From an uncultured Eudoraea sp. (GTDB lineage: Bacteria > Bacteroidota > Bacteroidia > Flavobacteriales > Flavobacteriaceae): a stretch of 64,000 bases of DNA. The position numbers were made by a program, and so were the translations under genes. The notes under the pieces were generated by a model. It saw only the letters and a list, made by a program, of their open reading frames with translations, made no database searches and was not told where the DNA came from. Where the stretch lies: the NCBI RefSeq assembly GCF_947260015.1, contig NZ_CAMYOM010000001.1, positions 84,456 through 148,455 on the forward strand, given 5' to 3'. Below are positions 45,399 through 53,155 of this stretch, in pieces; the first letter of the stretch is position 1, and the number at the start of each line of letters is the position of its first letter.

Positions 45399-46648
45399 AC
45401 ATCCTTCTAAAATCTGCCACAATTGTTGATAAAACCAACAGTAAACTTCATCTAAAAAAACGTGATATTCTTGTTCTTAATGGGGTTATTGAAGAAATAT
45501 CTACCTTGATTAAACCTGCCAGGAATACAAAAACACTAAACTTCAAAAATTTGCATGTCTCTACTGGTTGGTTTGACAGCAGTGTAAGTTTTGGTGAACC
45601 TGGATATGAAGAACGTGAAACCATTAATAATGGGCTCCTTGTGGCTGCGAGAAGCGGATATACAGATATTGTTCTTAACCCGAACACTTATCCACTTCCG
45701 GATAGCAGCGGCGCAATTATTTTTTTGAAAAATGCTGCAAAAGGACAGACTACAAAAATACACCCTTTAGGGACTCTTACAGTACTTAGTGAAGGCATTG
45801 ATCTTGCTGAGCTTTATGACATGCAGAATTCTGGAGCCGTTGGTTTCTATGATTTTAAGAGATCTATTTCAAATTCCAATCTATTAAAGATAGCATTGCA
45901 ATACTCCCAGGATTTTAAGGGATTAGTTTATTCTTTTCCAATGGATAAGCAAATAATGAGTAAAGGTATTGTTAATGAAGGTATTTCTTCAACAAGGGTT
46001 GGTTTAAAGGGAATTCCGGCACTGGCGGAAGAACTTCAAATTGCCAGAGACCTTTTTATTCTGCAATACACAGGTGGATTTCTCCATATCCCCACGATAT
46101 CTACAGCCAAGTCAGTTAGGCTTATTGGAGAAGCTAAACGAAAGGGGCTTAACGTAAGTTGCAGTGTTGCTGTGCATAATTTGTTATTTTCTGACGATGT
46201 TTTGGACAGCTTTGATAGTAATTACAAGGTTTTACCTCCACTTCGAACAAGCAAAGATATAAGTGCTTTGAAAAAAGGTCTTAAAGAAGGTATTATAGAT
46301 TTTGTGACCTCAGATCATACACCAATTGATATTGAAGAAAAACGCATAGAATTTGACAATGCTGCTTATGGCACAATAGGTCTTGAAAATGCGTTTGGTG
46401 TTTTAAATGAGCTGTTCGACACCGAAACGGCCGTCTCCTTTTTATCTAAAGGGAGGGAACGTTTCGGATTAAGTCCGGTGACGATAAAAAAGGGTTCTTT
46501 GGCGAATCTTACTCTTTTTGATCCTGAGTCTGAATTTATTTACACAAAAAAACATAGTAAATCGACTTCTAAGAACAGTATGTTCTTTGGCGAAAAAATG
46601 AAAGGTAAGGTTTACGGAATAATAGCAAACAATCAAATAATAGTCTGA
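45395..46648 (+). CDS. Dihydroorotase-like protein lacking metal ligands
   Basis: 417-residue amidohydrolase-superfamily protein related to dihydroorotase (PyrC/PyrX). The fold-marking motifs remain (FGEPGYEERETINNGL, NPNTYPLPDS, FVTSDHTPIDIEEKR), but the catalytic HxHxREPG motif reads FDSSVSFGEPG, the next His is replaced (VYSFPMDKQ) and HxxHxST reads LHIPTIST. Thus the two His of the first motif and two later His ligands are missing. In other bacteria such inactive DHOases serve as partners of aspartate transcarbamoylase. It is encoded downstream of the BatA-type gene with a 4-bp overlap; no other pyr gene is adjacent. Confidence 0.82.
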   Translation: MNILLKSATIVDKTNSKLHLKKRDILVLNGVIEEISTLIKPARNTKTLNFKNLHVSTGWFDSSVSFGEPGYEERETINNGLLVAARSGYTDIVLNPNTYPLPDSSGAIIFLKNAAKGQTTKIHPLGTLTVLSEGIDLAELYDMQNSGAVGFYDFKRSISNSNLLKIALQYSQDFKGLVYSFPMDKQIMSKGIVNEGISSTRVGLKGIPALAEELQIARDLFILQYTGGFLHIPTISTAKSVRLIGEAKRKGLNVSCSVAVHNLLFSDDVLDSFDSNYKVLPPLRTSKDISALKKGLKEGIIDFVTSDHTPIDIEEKRIEFDNAAYGTIGLENAFGVLNELFDTETAVSFLSKGRERFGLSPVTIKKGSLANLTLFDPESEFIYTKKHSKSTSKNSMFFGEKMKGKVYGIIANNQIIV

Positions 46649-46687
46649 TCAAAGAATAATTTAAGTAATTGTTATAAAAATAAGGCT

Positions 46688-47017
46688 TTGGGACAAGATT
46701 CAGTAGCAAAAGGTAAAACAACAGCAATAATAGCTTATTTCACTATTATTGGCTCTTTAATAGCAATAACCATGAATATGGAGCCAAAAAATGAATTTGC
46801 CAGATTCCATACCAGGCAGGCATTTGGTTTACATCTGGTTTTTATGGGCTGCGCACTATTCTTAAGTCAGTGGTTCAATTTTTTTGTATGGTTGGGCCTT
46901 TATATATTTTATTTTGTCCTTTGGATGTATGGACTTTTGGGCGCCCTAAATAATAAAAAACAAGCTGTTCCAATCTTCGGATCTTCATTTCAGCATTGGT
47001 TTACATTTATTCAATAA
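46688..47017 (+). CDS. DUF4870-like membrane protein
   Basis: 109 residues with three hydrophobic segments (TAIIAYFTIIGSLIAITM, FGLHLVFMGCALFLS, FVWLGLYIFYFVLWMYGLLGAL) and the motif NEFARFHTRQAFGLHL typical of DUF4870/Tic20-like small membrane proteins. There is no ATG near the start; TTG 46688 is the only plausible initiator, with an in-frame stop 39 bp upstream. It lies between the dihydroorotase-like gene and the esterase gene (1-bp gap) and is probably in the same operon. Function unknown. Confidence 0.7.
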   Translation: MGQDSVAKGKTTAIIAYFTIIGSLIAITMNMEPKNEFARFHTRQAFGLHLVFMGCALFLSQWFNFFVWLGLYIFYFVLWMYGLLGALNNKKQAVPIFGSSFQHWFTFIQ

Positions 47018-47018
47018 T

Positions 47019-47678
47019 ATGAAAACAGTTCCCTTATCCTTATACCATATAATTCGTCCTTCCTTAATAGAAGATAGGCGACCACCTGTTATCTTTCTCT
47101 TTCATGGTTACGGCAGCAACGAAGAAGATTTGTTTTCATTCGCCTCAGAATTACCTTCAGAATGTTTTATTATTTCTACCAGAGGTCCATACCAATTACC
47201 TCCATTTGGTAATGCCTGGTATGCCATCAACTTTGATGCATCATATGGAAAATGGAGTGATGAGGAACAGGCAATCTCATCCAGAAACAAAATTGTAAAT
47301 TTTATTGAGGAAGCTTGTGAAGCTTATCAATTGGATAAAGACAATGTCACCTTGCTGGGCTTTAGCCAGGGTACAGTATTGAGCTATGCGGTTGCACTTT
47401 CATTTCCGGATAAGGTTAAAAATGTAGTGGCCCTAAGCGGCTATATAGACGAGAATATCCTCGAGAAGGATTATGCTCAAAAAGACCATAAAAATCTTAA
47501 CATTTACGCATCCCACGGTCAGGTAGACCAGGTAATCCCATCTGAATGGGCTCAAAAAGCGCCCATTCTCTTAAAAAAACTGGGCATTAACCATAAATAT
47601 GAGGAATTTCCAGTAGGTCATGGGGTTTCGGCCGAAAATTTTTATTCCTTTAGAAAATGGCTAGAAGAAAATATTTAA
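47019..47678 (+). CDS. α/β-hydrolase of the phospholipase/carboxylesterase family
   Basis: 219-residue cytoplasmic serine hydrolase. The nucleophile elbow is LLGFSQGTVLSYAVALSFP, the oxyanion region VIFLFHGYGSNEEDLFSFA, the catalytic Asp lies in YASHGQVDQVIPSEWA and the His in EEFPVGHGVSAENF. The length and GFSQG motif fit the YpfH/carboxylesterase-like (Abhydrolase_2) family acting on short esters or thioesters. It starts 1 bp after the DUF4870-like gene, so it is the last gene of that operon; its stop overlaps the convergent gene through TTAA. Confidence 0.88.
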   Translation: MKTVPLSLYHIIRPSLIEDRRPPVIFLFHGYGSNEEDLFSFASELPSECFIISTRGPYQLPPFGNAWYAINFDASYGKWSDEEQAISSRNKIVNFIEEACEAYQLDKDNVTLLGFSQGTVLSYAVALSFPDKVKNVVALSGYIDENILEKDYAQKDHKNLNIYASHGQVDQVIPSEWAQKAPILLKKLGINHKYEEFPVGHGVSAENFYSFRKWLEENI

Positions 47679-48169
47679 TTACTCCTGGTATATAAAAGAT
47701 GATCCATCATTGTAAAATCAACACCCATATCATCTTTTAACTCGTATCTCAAAAATAGTTCTCCCCAATATTTACCATCGGAAAAATCGGCTATTATCCA
47801 TTGATGATTCAGTATTTTTATCTTATTGATCTTAAAATCACTTTCCATACCTTCATACGGAACTAATGGATTATCTCCTTTCTTTTCATTGGTTTCCAAT
47901 AACTTATCTGAAATATAGCGCGAAGGGTTTTCCAGTCTAAGGTGATCATAATATGACAAGGCATCATCATTATTTTGCAATGAAAAATATTGCATATCAA
48001 AAACCTGAAGTTGTAATTTTTGCACAGAATCCTGAAGTACGTTAACTTCAGACTCCAGGTTCTGAATTTTTAAATCCTTATTCTCCAGCATGGTATTGCT
48101 ACTTACAAATAAGTAAAGCGATAACAAAGCGGCAAAAATGAACAGGTAAATAAATATTCTACTTTTCAT
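47675..48169 (-). CDS. Membrane-anchored coiled-coil protein
   Basis: 164 residues: one N-terminal membrane helix (IFIYLFIFAALLSLYLFVSS), a coiled coil of about 40 residues (KIQNLESEVNVLQDSVQKLQ), and a C-terminal domain with YYDHLRLENPSRYISDKLLE, IKILNHQWIIADFSDGKYWGELFLRYEL. Periplasmic by topology. In several Flavobacteriaceae genomes similar proteins are labelled 'hydrolase', but no catalytic motif is visible. The MBL-fold gene lies 49 bp upstream on the same strand, so the two may be co-transcribed. Function unknown. Confidence 0.7.
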   Translation of the reverse strand: MKSRIFIYLFIFAALLSLYLFVSSNTMLENKDLKIQNLESEVNVLQDSVQKLQLQVFDMQYFSLQNNDDALSYYDHLRLENPSRYISDKLLETNEKKGDNPLVPYEGMESDFKINKIKILNHQWIIADFSDGKYWGELFLRYELKDDMGVDFTMMDHLLYTRSN

Positions 48170-48218
48170 AAAATTAAAGATTCAATTATCAAACTATCTA
48201 AAATTATTTTTTTGTAGC

Positions 48219-48983
48219 TCAAACCGAGACAACAAGATTGTCATATGCTAAATGCACATTTTTAGGTAATTTCTCTTCCACTTCATCATGAAAACCCATA
48301 TAATGGCTGATATGAGAAAGATACGCTATGTCTGGTTTAATTATATCAACTAATTCAAGAGCTTCTTCCAGGTTTAAATGAGAATGATGTGGCTCTATAC
48401 GTAATGCATTTACTGACAGCACCTTAACTCCTTTTATTTTATTTATTTCTTCATCAGAAATAGTCTTAACATCTGTAAGGTATGCAAAGTCACCTATTCT
48501 ATATCCATAAACCCTTAACCGATTATGAAATGCCTCAATTGGTATTGCTTGCAGGTCTCCGATTATGAAGGGTTCATTATTCTGTATCAGCTTAACCTTT
48601 ATCGCCGGAGCCCCCGGATACCTGTTCTCATCTGCAAAAATATAGTCAAATCTCCTTTTTAATGCGAGTATTACATCTTCATGAGCATAAACAGGAATAT
48701 CCCCCTGTCTAAAGAAAAAAGGGCGGATATCATCTATACCTGATGTATGATCTGCATGTTCATGAGTAAATAAAATACCATCTAATTTGGTAACTTTATG
48801 AGTTAACATCTGCTGCCTGAAATCAGGACCACAATCAATTACATAATTATAGTCTTTCCATGAAATCAGAACAGAAACTCGAAGTCTTTTATCCTTGGGA
48901 TTTTTACTTAAACAGACCGGATGATTACTGCCAATAACCGGAATTCCCTGCGATGTGCCAGTGCCTAAAAAAGTTATTTTCAA
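48219..48983 (-). CDS. MBL-fold metallo-hydrolase (PhnP-like)
   Basis: 254 residues. The metal-binding motif is FTHEHADHTSGIDDIRPF (HxHxDH), with further ligands in VIDCGPDFRQQM, FAYLTDVKTISD and YLSHISHYMGF. The N-terminal MKITFLGTGTSQGIPVIG and the extra Cys/His near CLSKNPKDKRLR fit the PhnP/phosphoribosyl 1,2-cyclic phosphate phosphodiesterase-like subgroup, though no phn genes are nearby. Cytoplasmic. A TAAATTTG -7 box (minus strand, 49002-49009) lies about 20 bp before its start. Confidence 0.88.
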   Translation of the reverse strand: MKITFLGTGTSQGIPVIGSNHPVCLSKNPKDKRLRVSVLISWKDYNYVIDCGPDFRQQMLTHKVTKLDGILFTHEHADHTSGIDDIRPFFFRQGDIPVYAHEDVILALKRRFDYIFADENRYPGAPAIKVKLIQNNEPFIIGDLQAIPIEAFHNRLRVYGYRIGDFAYLTDVKTISDEEINKIKGVKVLSVNALRIEPHHSHLNLEEALELVDIIKPDIAYLSHISHYMGFHDEVEEKLPKNVHLAYDNLVVSV

Positions 48984-49043
48984 CCTGTCATCTATTTATT
49001 TCAAATTTATAACTTATTTATTTAATAGATACCCCAATCTTAT

Positions 49044-49051
49044 TAACTTTG
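49044..49051 (+). promoter_or_regulatory. Candidate -7 box for 485-residue protein gene
   Basis: TAACTTTG matches TAnnTTTG, 17 bp before the ATG at 49069. No TTG at the expected -33 spacing. Confidence 0.4.
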
Positions 49052-49068
49052 CTTAAAGCAAACTATAT

Positions 49069-50526
49069 ATGGCTTCAGTATTCAAAAAGGATCGGGCTTT
49101 TGAAAATATGCCCTCAATAAAGGCTAAGACCCTTAGAATAAATCTAAATCCCGATATCTACGGGACCTTTGCGGAAATAGGTGCCGGACAAGAAACCGCC
49201 AGGTGGTTTTTCAGATCAGGTGGCGCCTCAGGCACAATAGCTAAGGCTATGAGTGCCTATGACAAATCCTTTAGCGATGCCGTTTATGGTGTAGAATCTG
49301 CAGGAAGGTATGTTACTCAAAGCAGGCTTAAAAAAATGCTTTCGCATGAAATGCAACTTATGGAAGAACGGATTAGTAGAGAAGAAAATCCGGATAAACT
49401 TTTCTTTACTTATGCAAATACGGTCGCAACTATAGACTTTTCAAAGCGATATAAAGGCCATGGCTGGGTAGGAATTCGTTTTCAATTAGATCCAACTCAA
49501 AAGGAATTTGACGAAATCATTTTGCATGTCAGGTTTATGCAAAACGAAGCACGACTACAGCAGGAGACCCTAGGTATAGTTGGTGTAAATCTCATTTACG
49601 GTGCATTTTACAAGTATAATAAACCCAGAAAATTATTAAAATACCTCTATGATCATATTGACCGGGATACCCTGGAGATTGATATGGTAAATTTCTCGGG
49701 TCCAAATTTCAATAATGTTGACAATAGGCTAATGAGTCTTCAGCTTATCAGAAATGATATGACTGATGCGGTCATGTTTGGCCCTGACGGAAATAATCTT
49801 CTTCCGGCTGCTATTCTATATAAGAAGAATATCCTTGCACTTAGGGGGAGTTTTAGGCCTGTGACTAAGGTGAACATGGATATGTTTGAAAAATCCTATG
49901 AAATTTTTATACGTGATCCGGCAGTTGATGAAGATAATTCCATAGTAATATTTGAAATTACATTGTCTAATTTAAGAGCTTCTGGTGAAATAGATGAAAG
50001 TGATTTTATGGACCGGGCCAAATTATTGTGTTCATTAGGACATTCGGTAATGATATCCAAATTTCAGGAATATTTTAAGTTGGTTGAATACTTTAACAAC
50101 TATACGAAAGCGAAAATTGGTCTTACAATGGGAGTTAATAATCTTGTAGACATTTTTGATGAAAAATATTACAGACATCTAAGTGGTGGTATTTTAGAAG
50201 CTTTTGGCAAGTTATTCTTTAAAGAACTCATTGTATATCTCTATCCAATGAAGAATCCGGAGACCGGTCAGATCATGACTAGTAACAATGTGAAGGTTCA
50301 TCCGAGAATGAAAGAGTTATACAAATTTTTTAAGTACAATGGGAAAGTAATGGATATTATAGACTACGATACTGAAATTATGGACATATTCTCCAGAGAT
50401 GTATTGAAAAAAATCACGAGTGGAGAAGGTGGTTGGGAGAAAATGTTGCCAGAAGGTATTTCGGAAATAATAAAGAAAGAACACCTTTTTATGCGAACTG
50501 ACGATAAACTAAAAGAAAAAGTTTAA
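49069..50526 (+). CDS. Conserved protein of unknown function, 485 residues
   Basis: Soluble, 485 residues, no signal peptide or membrane helix. Distinct stretches include GTFAEIGAGQETARWFFRSG, ASGTIAKAMSAYDKSFSDAV, YKGHGWVGIRFQLDP, LGIVGVNLIYGAFY, MGVNNLVDIFDEKYYRHLSG, GGILEAFGKLFFKELIVYL. The same pattern occurs widely in Bacteroidota and some Proteobacteria (recollection), with database labels such as TonB-dependent receptor or nicotinate-nucleotide adenylyltransferase that the sequence does not support: there is no barrel, plug or nucleotidyltransferase HxGH. Monocistronic, with a promoter box upstream and a terminator downstream. Function unknown. Confidence 0.75.
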   Translation: MASVFKKDRAFENMPSIKAKTLRINLNPDIYGTFAEIGAGQETARWFFRSGGASGTIAKAMSAYDKSFSDAVYGVESAGRYVTQSRLKKMLSHEMQLMEERISREENPDKLFFTYANTVATIDFSKRYKGHGWVGIRFQLDPTQKEFDEIILHVRFMQNEARLQQETLGIVGVNLIYGAFYKYNKPRKLLKYLYDHIDRDTLEIDMVNFSGPNFNNVDNRLMSLQLIRNDMTDAVMFGPDGNNLLPAAILYKKNILALRGSFRPVTKVNMDMFEKSYEIFIRDPAVDEDNSIVIFEITLSNLRASGEIDESDFMDRAKLLCSLGHSVMISKFQEYFKLVEYFNNYTKAKIGLTMGVNNLVDIFDEKYYRHLSGGILEAFGKLFFKELIVYLYPMKNPETGQIMTSNNVKVHPRMKELYKFFKYNGKVMDIIDYDTEIMDIFSRDVLKKITSGEGGWEKMLPEGISEIIKKEHLFMRTDDKLKEKV

Positions 50527-50540
50527 CGCTAAATTCGATA

Positions 50541-50572
50541 AAAAAAGGCCTTAATTATTAGGGCCTTTTTTA
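50541..50572. terminator. Bidirectional rho-independent terminator
   Basis: AAAAAAGGCC / GGCCTTTTTT arms around an ~11-nt loop. It sits between the ends of the 485-residue protein gene (plus) and bcp (minus), and has T-runs on both strands. Confidence 0.85.
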
Positions 50573-50589
50573 ATGCTGATAGTTTCATT

Positions 50590-51039
50590 CTAAAGAATCT
50601 GGGCAGCGTGATCTTTGGTTTTAACTTTGTCAATAACCTTTAGAACGAAACCGTTTTCGTCAACAATAAAGGTCTTTCTGTGAATACCATCGTATTCCCT
50701 GCCCATAAATTTTTTAGGACCCCAGACTCCAAATGCATTAATTACGGTATGATCTTCATCGGCCAAAAGTGGAAAAGGAAATTCGTATTTATTCCTAAAA
50801 CCAGCTTGTTTTTTTTGAGAATCCTCACTGACCCCCAATAGTTCATAGCCTTTTGACTGCAGTTCTGCATAATTATCCCTAAGATTACAGGCTTCAGCAG
50901 TACATCCTGGGGTATTAGCCCTCGGATAAAAAAATACAACTAACTTTTTACCGGAATAATCGCTTAATTTTACCAAATTGCCATCCTGATCAACAGATGA
51001 AAAGTCAGGGACTTTATCACCTTCTTTAAGTGTGTTCAT
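50590..51039 (-). CDS. bcp: Thioredoxin-dependent peroxiredoxin (BCP/PrxQ type)
   Basis: 149-residue thiol peroxidase reducing H2O2 and organic hydroperoxides. The active site is FFYPRANTPGCTAEACNLRD, with the peroxidatic Cys and, five residues later, the resolving Cys of the PrxQ/BCP class. GDKVPDFSSVDQDGNLVKLSDYSGK, YELLGVSEDSQKKQAGFRNKYEFPFPLLAD and the Arg of EYDGIHRKTFIVDENG complete the fold. Divergent from nth with a 55-bp gap. The bcp-nth-sigma-uvrA order is common in Flavobacteriaceae. Confidence 0.95.
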   Translation of the reverse strand: MNTLKEGDKVPDFSSVDQDGNLVKLSDYSGKKLVVFFYPRANTPGCTAEACNLRDNYAELQSKGYELLGVSEDSQKKQAGFRNKYEFPFPLLADEDHTVINAFGVWGPKKFMGREYDGIHRKTFIVDENGFVLKVIDKVKTKDHAAQIL

Positions 51040-51094
51040 AATTTATTTTCAATTAATTTTGTGTTTATTTTATTCATTGTAAAATTAAACAAAA

Positions 51095-51757
51095 ATGACC
51101 AAATCGGAAAAAGTATCCTTTGCAATAAAAGTACTGAAGGAATTATATCCTGAAATACCCGTACCGTTAGAACATAAAGATCCATATACATTGTTAATCG
51201 CCGTATTATTATCGGCCCAAAGTACTGATGTACGTGTAAACCAGATAACACCTATATTATTTGCAAAAGCCGACAATCCCTACGATATGATTAAAATGTC
51301 TGTTGAGGAAATAAAGGAAATCATTAAGCCGGTAGGACTTTCACCTATGAAATCGAAGGGAATCCATGGCTTATCCGAAATATTGATAGAAAAGTACGAG
51401 GGTAATGTTCCATCGGAATTAAGCTTATTGGAAGAATTACCGGCAGTGGGTCATAAAACTGCAAGTGTAGTGGTCTCTCAGGCATTTGGTATACCTGCTT
51501 TCCCGGTTGATACCCATATTCACCGTTTGATGTATCGTTGGGGTTTCTCCAATGGTAAAAATGTGGTTCAAACCGAGAGAGATGCAAAGAGGTTATTTCC
51601 CAAAGAAATATGGAACGATTTGCATCTTCAAATTATTTGGTATGGTCGTCAATATTCCCCTGCCAGAGGCTGGGATCTAGACAAAGACTTAATAACCAAA
51701 ACGATAGGGAGAAAAAAAGTATTACACGACTATTATAAAATAAAAAAGGCCCGCTAA
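51095..51757 (+). CDS. nth: Endonuclease III without the iron-sulfur cluster
   Basis: 220-residue HhH-GPD DNA glycosylase/AP lyase. LLSAQSTDVRVNQITP, the helix-hairpin-helix LEELPAVGHKTASVVVSQAFG with the catalytic Lys, and PVDTHIHRLMYRWGF with the catalytic Asp are all present, so base removal and lyase chemistry should be intact. The usual C-terminal Cys-x6-Cys-x2-Cys-x5-Cys cluster loop is absent: the C terminus reads IIWYGRQYSPARGWDLDKDL with no Cys. A TAATTTTG -7 box lies 34 bp upstream of the ATG. The stop codon lies in the loop of the antisense terminator of the sigma cassette. Confidence 0.9.
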   Translation: MTKSEKVSFAIKVLKELYPEIPVPLEHKDPYTLLIAVLLSAQSTDVRVNQITPILFAKADNPYDMIKMSVEEIKEIIKPVGLSPMKSKGIHGLSEILIEKYEGNVPSELSLLEELPAVGHKTASVVVSQAFGIPAFPVDTHIHRLMYRWGFSNGKNVVQTERDAKRLFPKEIWNDLHLQIIWYGRQYSPARGWDLDKDLITKTIGRKKVLHDYYKIKKAR

Positions 51758-51766
51758 CTGCGGGCC
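51742..51766 (-). terminator. Terminator of sigma cassette 1
   Basis: On the minus strand GGCCCGC-agtta-GCGGGCC followed by TTTTTTA: a 7-bp GC-rich perfect stem plus T-run. It closes the leftward sigma factor / 47-residue ORF unit. The loop includes the nth stop codon, read on the other strand. Confidence 0.9.
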
Positions 51767-51774
51767 ATCTTGTC

Positions 51775-51918
51775 TTAATTCAAAGTTGTTTCAAATTTGA
51801 ATGTCTTGTACCTCGTAATTCTGAAGGACCTGGAATAATTCAGTAAGAACTGTATTGTTTCAGGACTGGTTTTGGCCAGTTTACAAGCGTTTTGTTCTTC
51901 AGAGTAAATTTTTTCCAT
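51775..51918 (-). CDS. 47-residue ORF downstream of ECF sigma factor 1
   Basis: Absent from the ORF track because of its length. ATG to TAA, 47 residues, starting MEKIYSEEQNACKLAKTS and ending FKFETTLN. It shares 22 of 47 positions (my count) with the equal-length ORF after the second sigma factor: MExIY, QNxCKLxK, PE, LLxYS and FExxLN are invariant. Two Lys-rich halves flank a central helix-like FLLNYSRSF. It follows its sigma gene by 80 bp and ends 9 bp before the terminator. It may be a small regulator or a conserved short protein of unknown role. Confidence 0.7.
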   Translation of the reverse strand: MEKIYSEEQNACKLAKTSPETIQFLLNYSRSFRITRYKTFKFETTLN

Positions 51919-51998
51919 ATTATTATAGTATTATTATTACTAATAACGCAACTAATATGGAAATATTGCTCTGATGTATTCCTTTGTATTCCTTGCTC

Positions 51999-52580
51999 TT
52001 AATTTGTTAAAACAATATTATTCTTTTCTATTATCTTTCTGAGGTTTATAAGTGCATATCGCATTCTTCCTAAAGCTGTATTTATGCTAACTCCGGTATT
52101 TTCAGAAATCTCTTTAAAACTCATGTCCTTGTAAATTCGCATAAGAAGAACTTCTTTTTGGTCATCAGGTAATTCTTCAATCAAAGATCCAAGATCACTA
52201 TCTATCTGATCTTTAATAATCTGCTTTTCTGCATTAAGCTTGTCGTCACCTATAACTGAGAAAATATTAAAATCATCACTTCCTTCAAACTTAGGCATAC
52301 GCTTGTTCTTTCTAAAGTGATCAATAATCAAGTTATGTGAAATTCTCATTACCCATGGCAAGAATTTTCCCTCTTCACTATAAGATCCTTTTTTAAGGGT
52401 TTTGATTACCTTGATAAAGGTATCCTGAAAAATATCCTCAGTTATATCCCTGTCCATTACCTTGGAATAAATAAAGCTACTTATACGTTGGTTGTGTCTG
52501 TTTATAAGAACTTCAAGTGCTTTTTCGTCGCCACTGATATAATCTCTTACTAATTCTGAATCATCAATTTTAAATTCCAT
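51999..52580 (-). CDS. ECF-type RNA polymerase sigma factor, copy 1
   Basis: 193 residues. Region 2 reads LINRHNQRISSFIYSKVMDR, DIFQDTFIKVIKTLKKG (RNAP-core contact) and FLPWVMRISHNLIIDHFRKN (promoter melting); region 4 is LPDDQKEVLLMRIYKDMSFKEISENTGVSINTALGRMRYAL (HTH for -35). The linker between them is short with IFSVIGDDKLNAEKQ. Highly similar to the second copy at 53156, roughly four of five residues identical. No anti-sigma gene is adjacent. Followed by the 47-residue ORF and a terminator; no clear TAnnTTTG promoter seen upstream. Confidence 0.93.
   Translation of the reverse strand: MEFKIDDSELVRDYISGDEKALEVLINRHNQRISSFIYSKVMDRDITEDIFQDTFIKVIKTLKKGSYSEEGKFLPWVMRISHNLIIDHFRKNKRMPKFEGSDDFNIFSVIGDDKLNAEKQIIKDQIDSDLGSLIEELPDDQKEVLLMRIYKDMSFKEISENTGVSINTALGRMRYALINLRKIIEKNNIVLTN
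52006..52031. repeat. 26-bp repeat, copy 1 (3' end of sigma gene 1)
   Basis: 26 bp identical to 53163-53188, both covering the last codons of the two sigma factor genes (reading IEKNNIVLTN). The rest of the two genes differs at many synonymous sites. Confidence 0.75.
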
Positions 52581-52942
52581 AATCGGTAGTATTTTTTGGT
52601 TAATATAAAGGAGCTTCTTTTTGGTGGCCCTTGGGTTAATAGTTTAAATATTTTAGTAGCTATGATTTCATAATTATACTTTAAAAGTATCTAAATAGCG
52701 AGGTCTGAGAAAAACTATGTTGTCAAACCCCTGATTTTTGATGTCAAAGAGCGATTTAGCAATTTTAGACACAATAAATCCAAAATAAATTAGTTGCAAA
52801 TTGATTTTCCAGAAGCCTGAATATATCCCCGGTTTAGTTCGATTTAATTAAATAAGAGACTTTAGTAACTACCAGAAACTAAAAATCCCCTTGATGTATT
52901 ATCAAAGGGATCAGTGTATATCCTAATAAAATGGGTATATGA
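52581..52942. other. Region between the two sigma cassettes, 362 bp
   Basis: Contains the 5' leader of sigma copy 1 and, at its right end, the terminator of cassette 2 (52881-52912). The leader starts with a stretch similar to that before sigma copy 2 (ATTTTTTGGTTAA versus CTTTTTTGGTTAA). No gene and no TAnnTTTG box on the minus strand. Confidence 0.55.
52881..52912 (-). terminator. Terminator of sigma cassette 2
   Basis: On the minus strand an 11-bp stem ATCCCTTTGAT / ATCAAGGGGAT (one G-U pair) with a 5-nt loop, followed by TTTTT. It ends the second sigma factor / 47-residue ORF unit. Confidence 0.8.
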
Positions 52943-53086
52943 TCAATTCAAATTATTTTCAAATGTAAGTCCTTTATGATTTACAATATTTAATGCCTTG
53001 GAATACTGAAGTAATAACTTTACACGCTCTGGTTTAACTTTTACAAGTTTGCATTTGTTTTGCTGTCTGGGGTAAATCTGTTCCAT
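52943..53086 (-). CDS. 47-residue ORF downstream of ECF sigma factor 2
   Basis: Absent from the ORF track. ATG to TGA, exactly 47 residues, starting MEQIYPRQQNKCKLVKVK and ending LTFENNLN. Homologous over its whole length to the ORF at 51775-51918 with no gaps. Conserved positions include one Cys at residue 12 and a central LLQYSKAL. It follows sigma copy 2 by 69 bp and precedes the terminator by 30 bp. Conservation of length and sequence between two copies supports translation. Confidence 0.7.
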   Translation of the reverse strand: MEQIYPRQQNKCKLVKVKPERVKLLLQYSKALNIVNHKGLTFENNLN

Positions 53087-53155
53087 ATATAATATTGTTA
53101 TGTCTAAATAACGCAACTAGTATGGAACCATGTGTATTAATCGCTATAGAACCTA

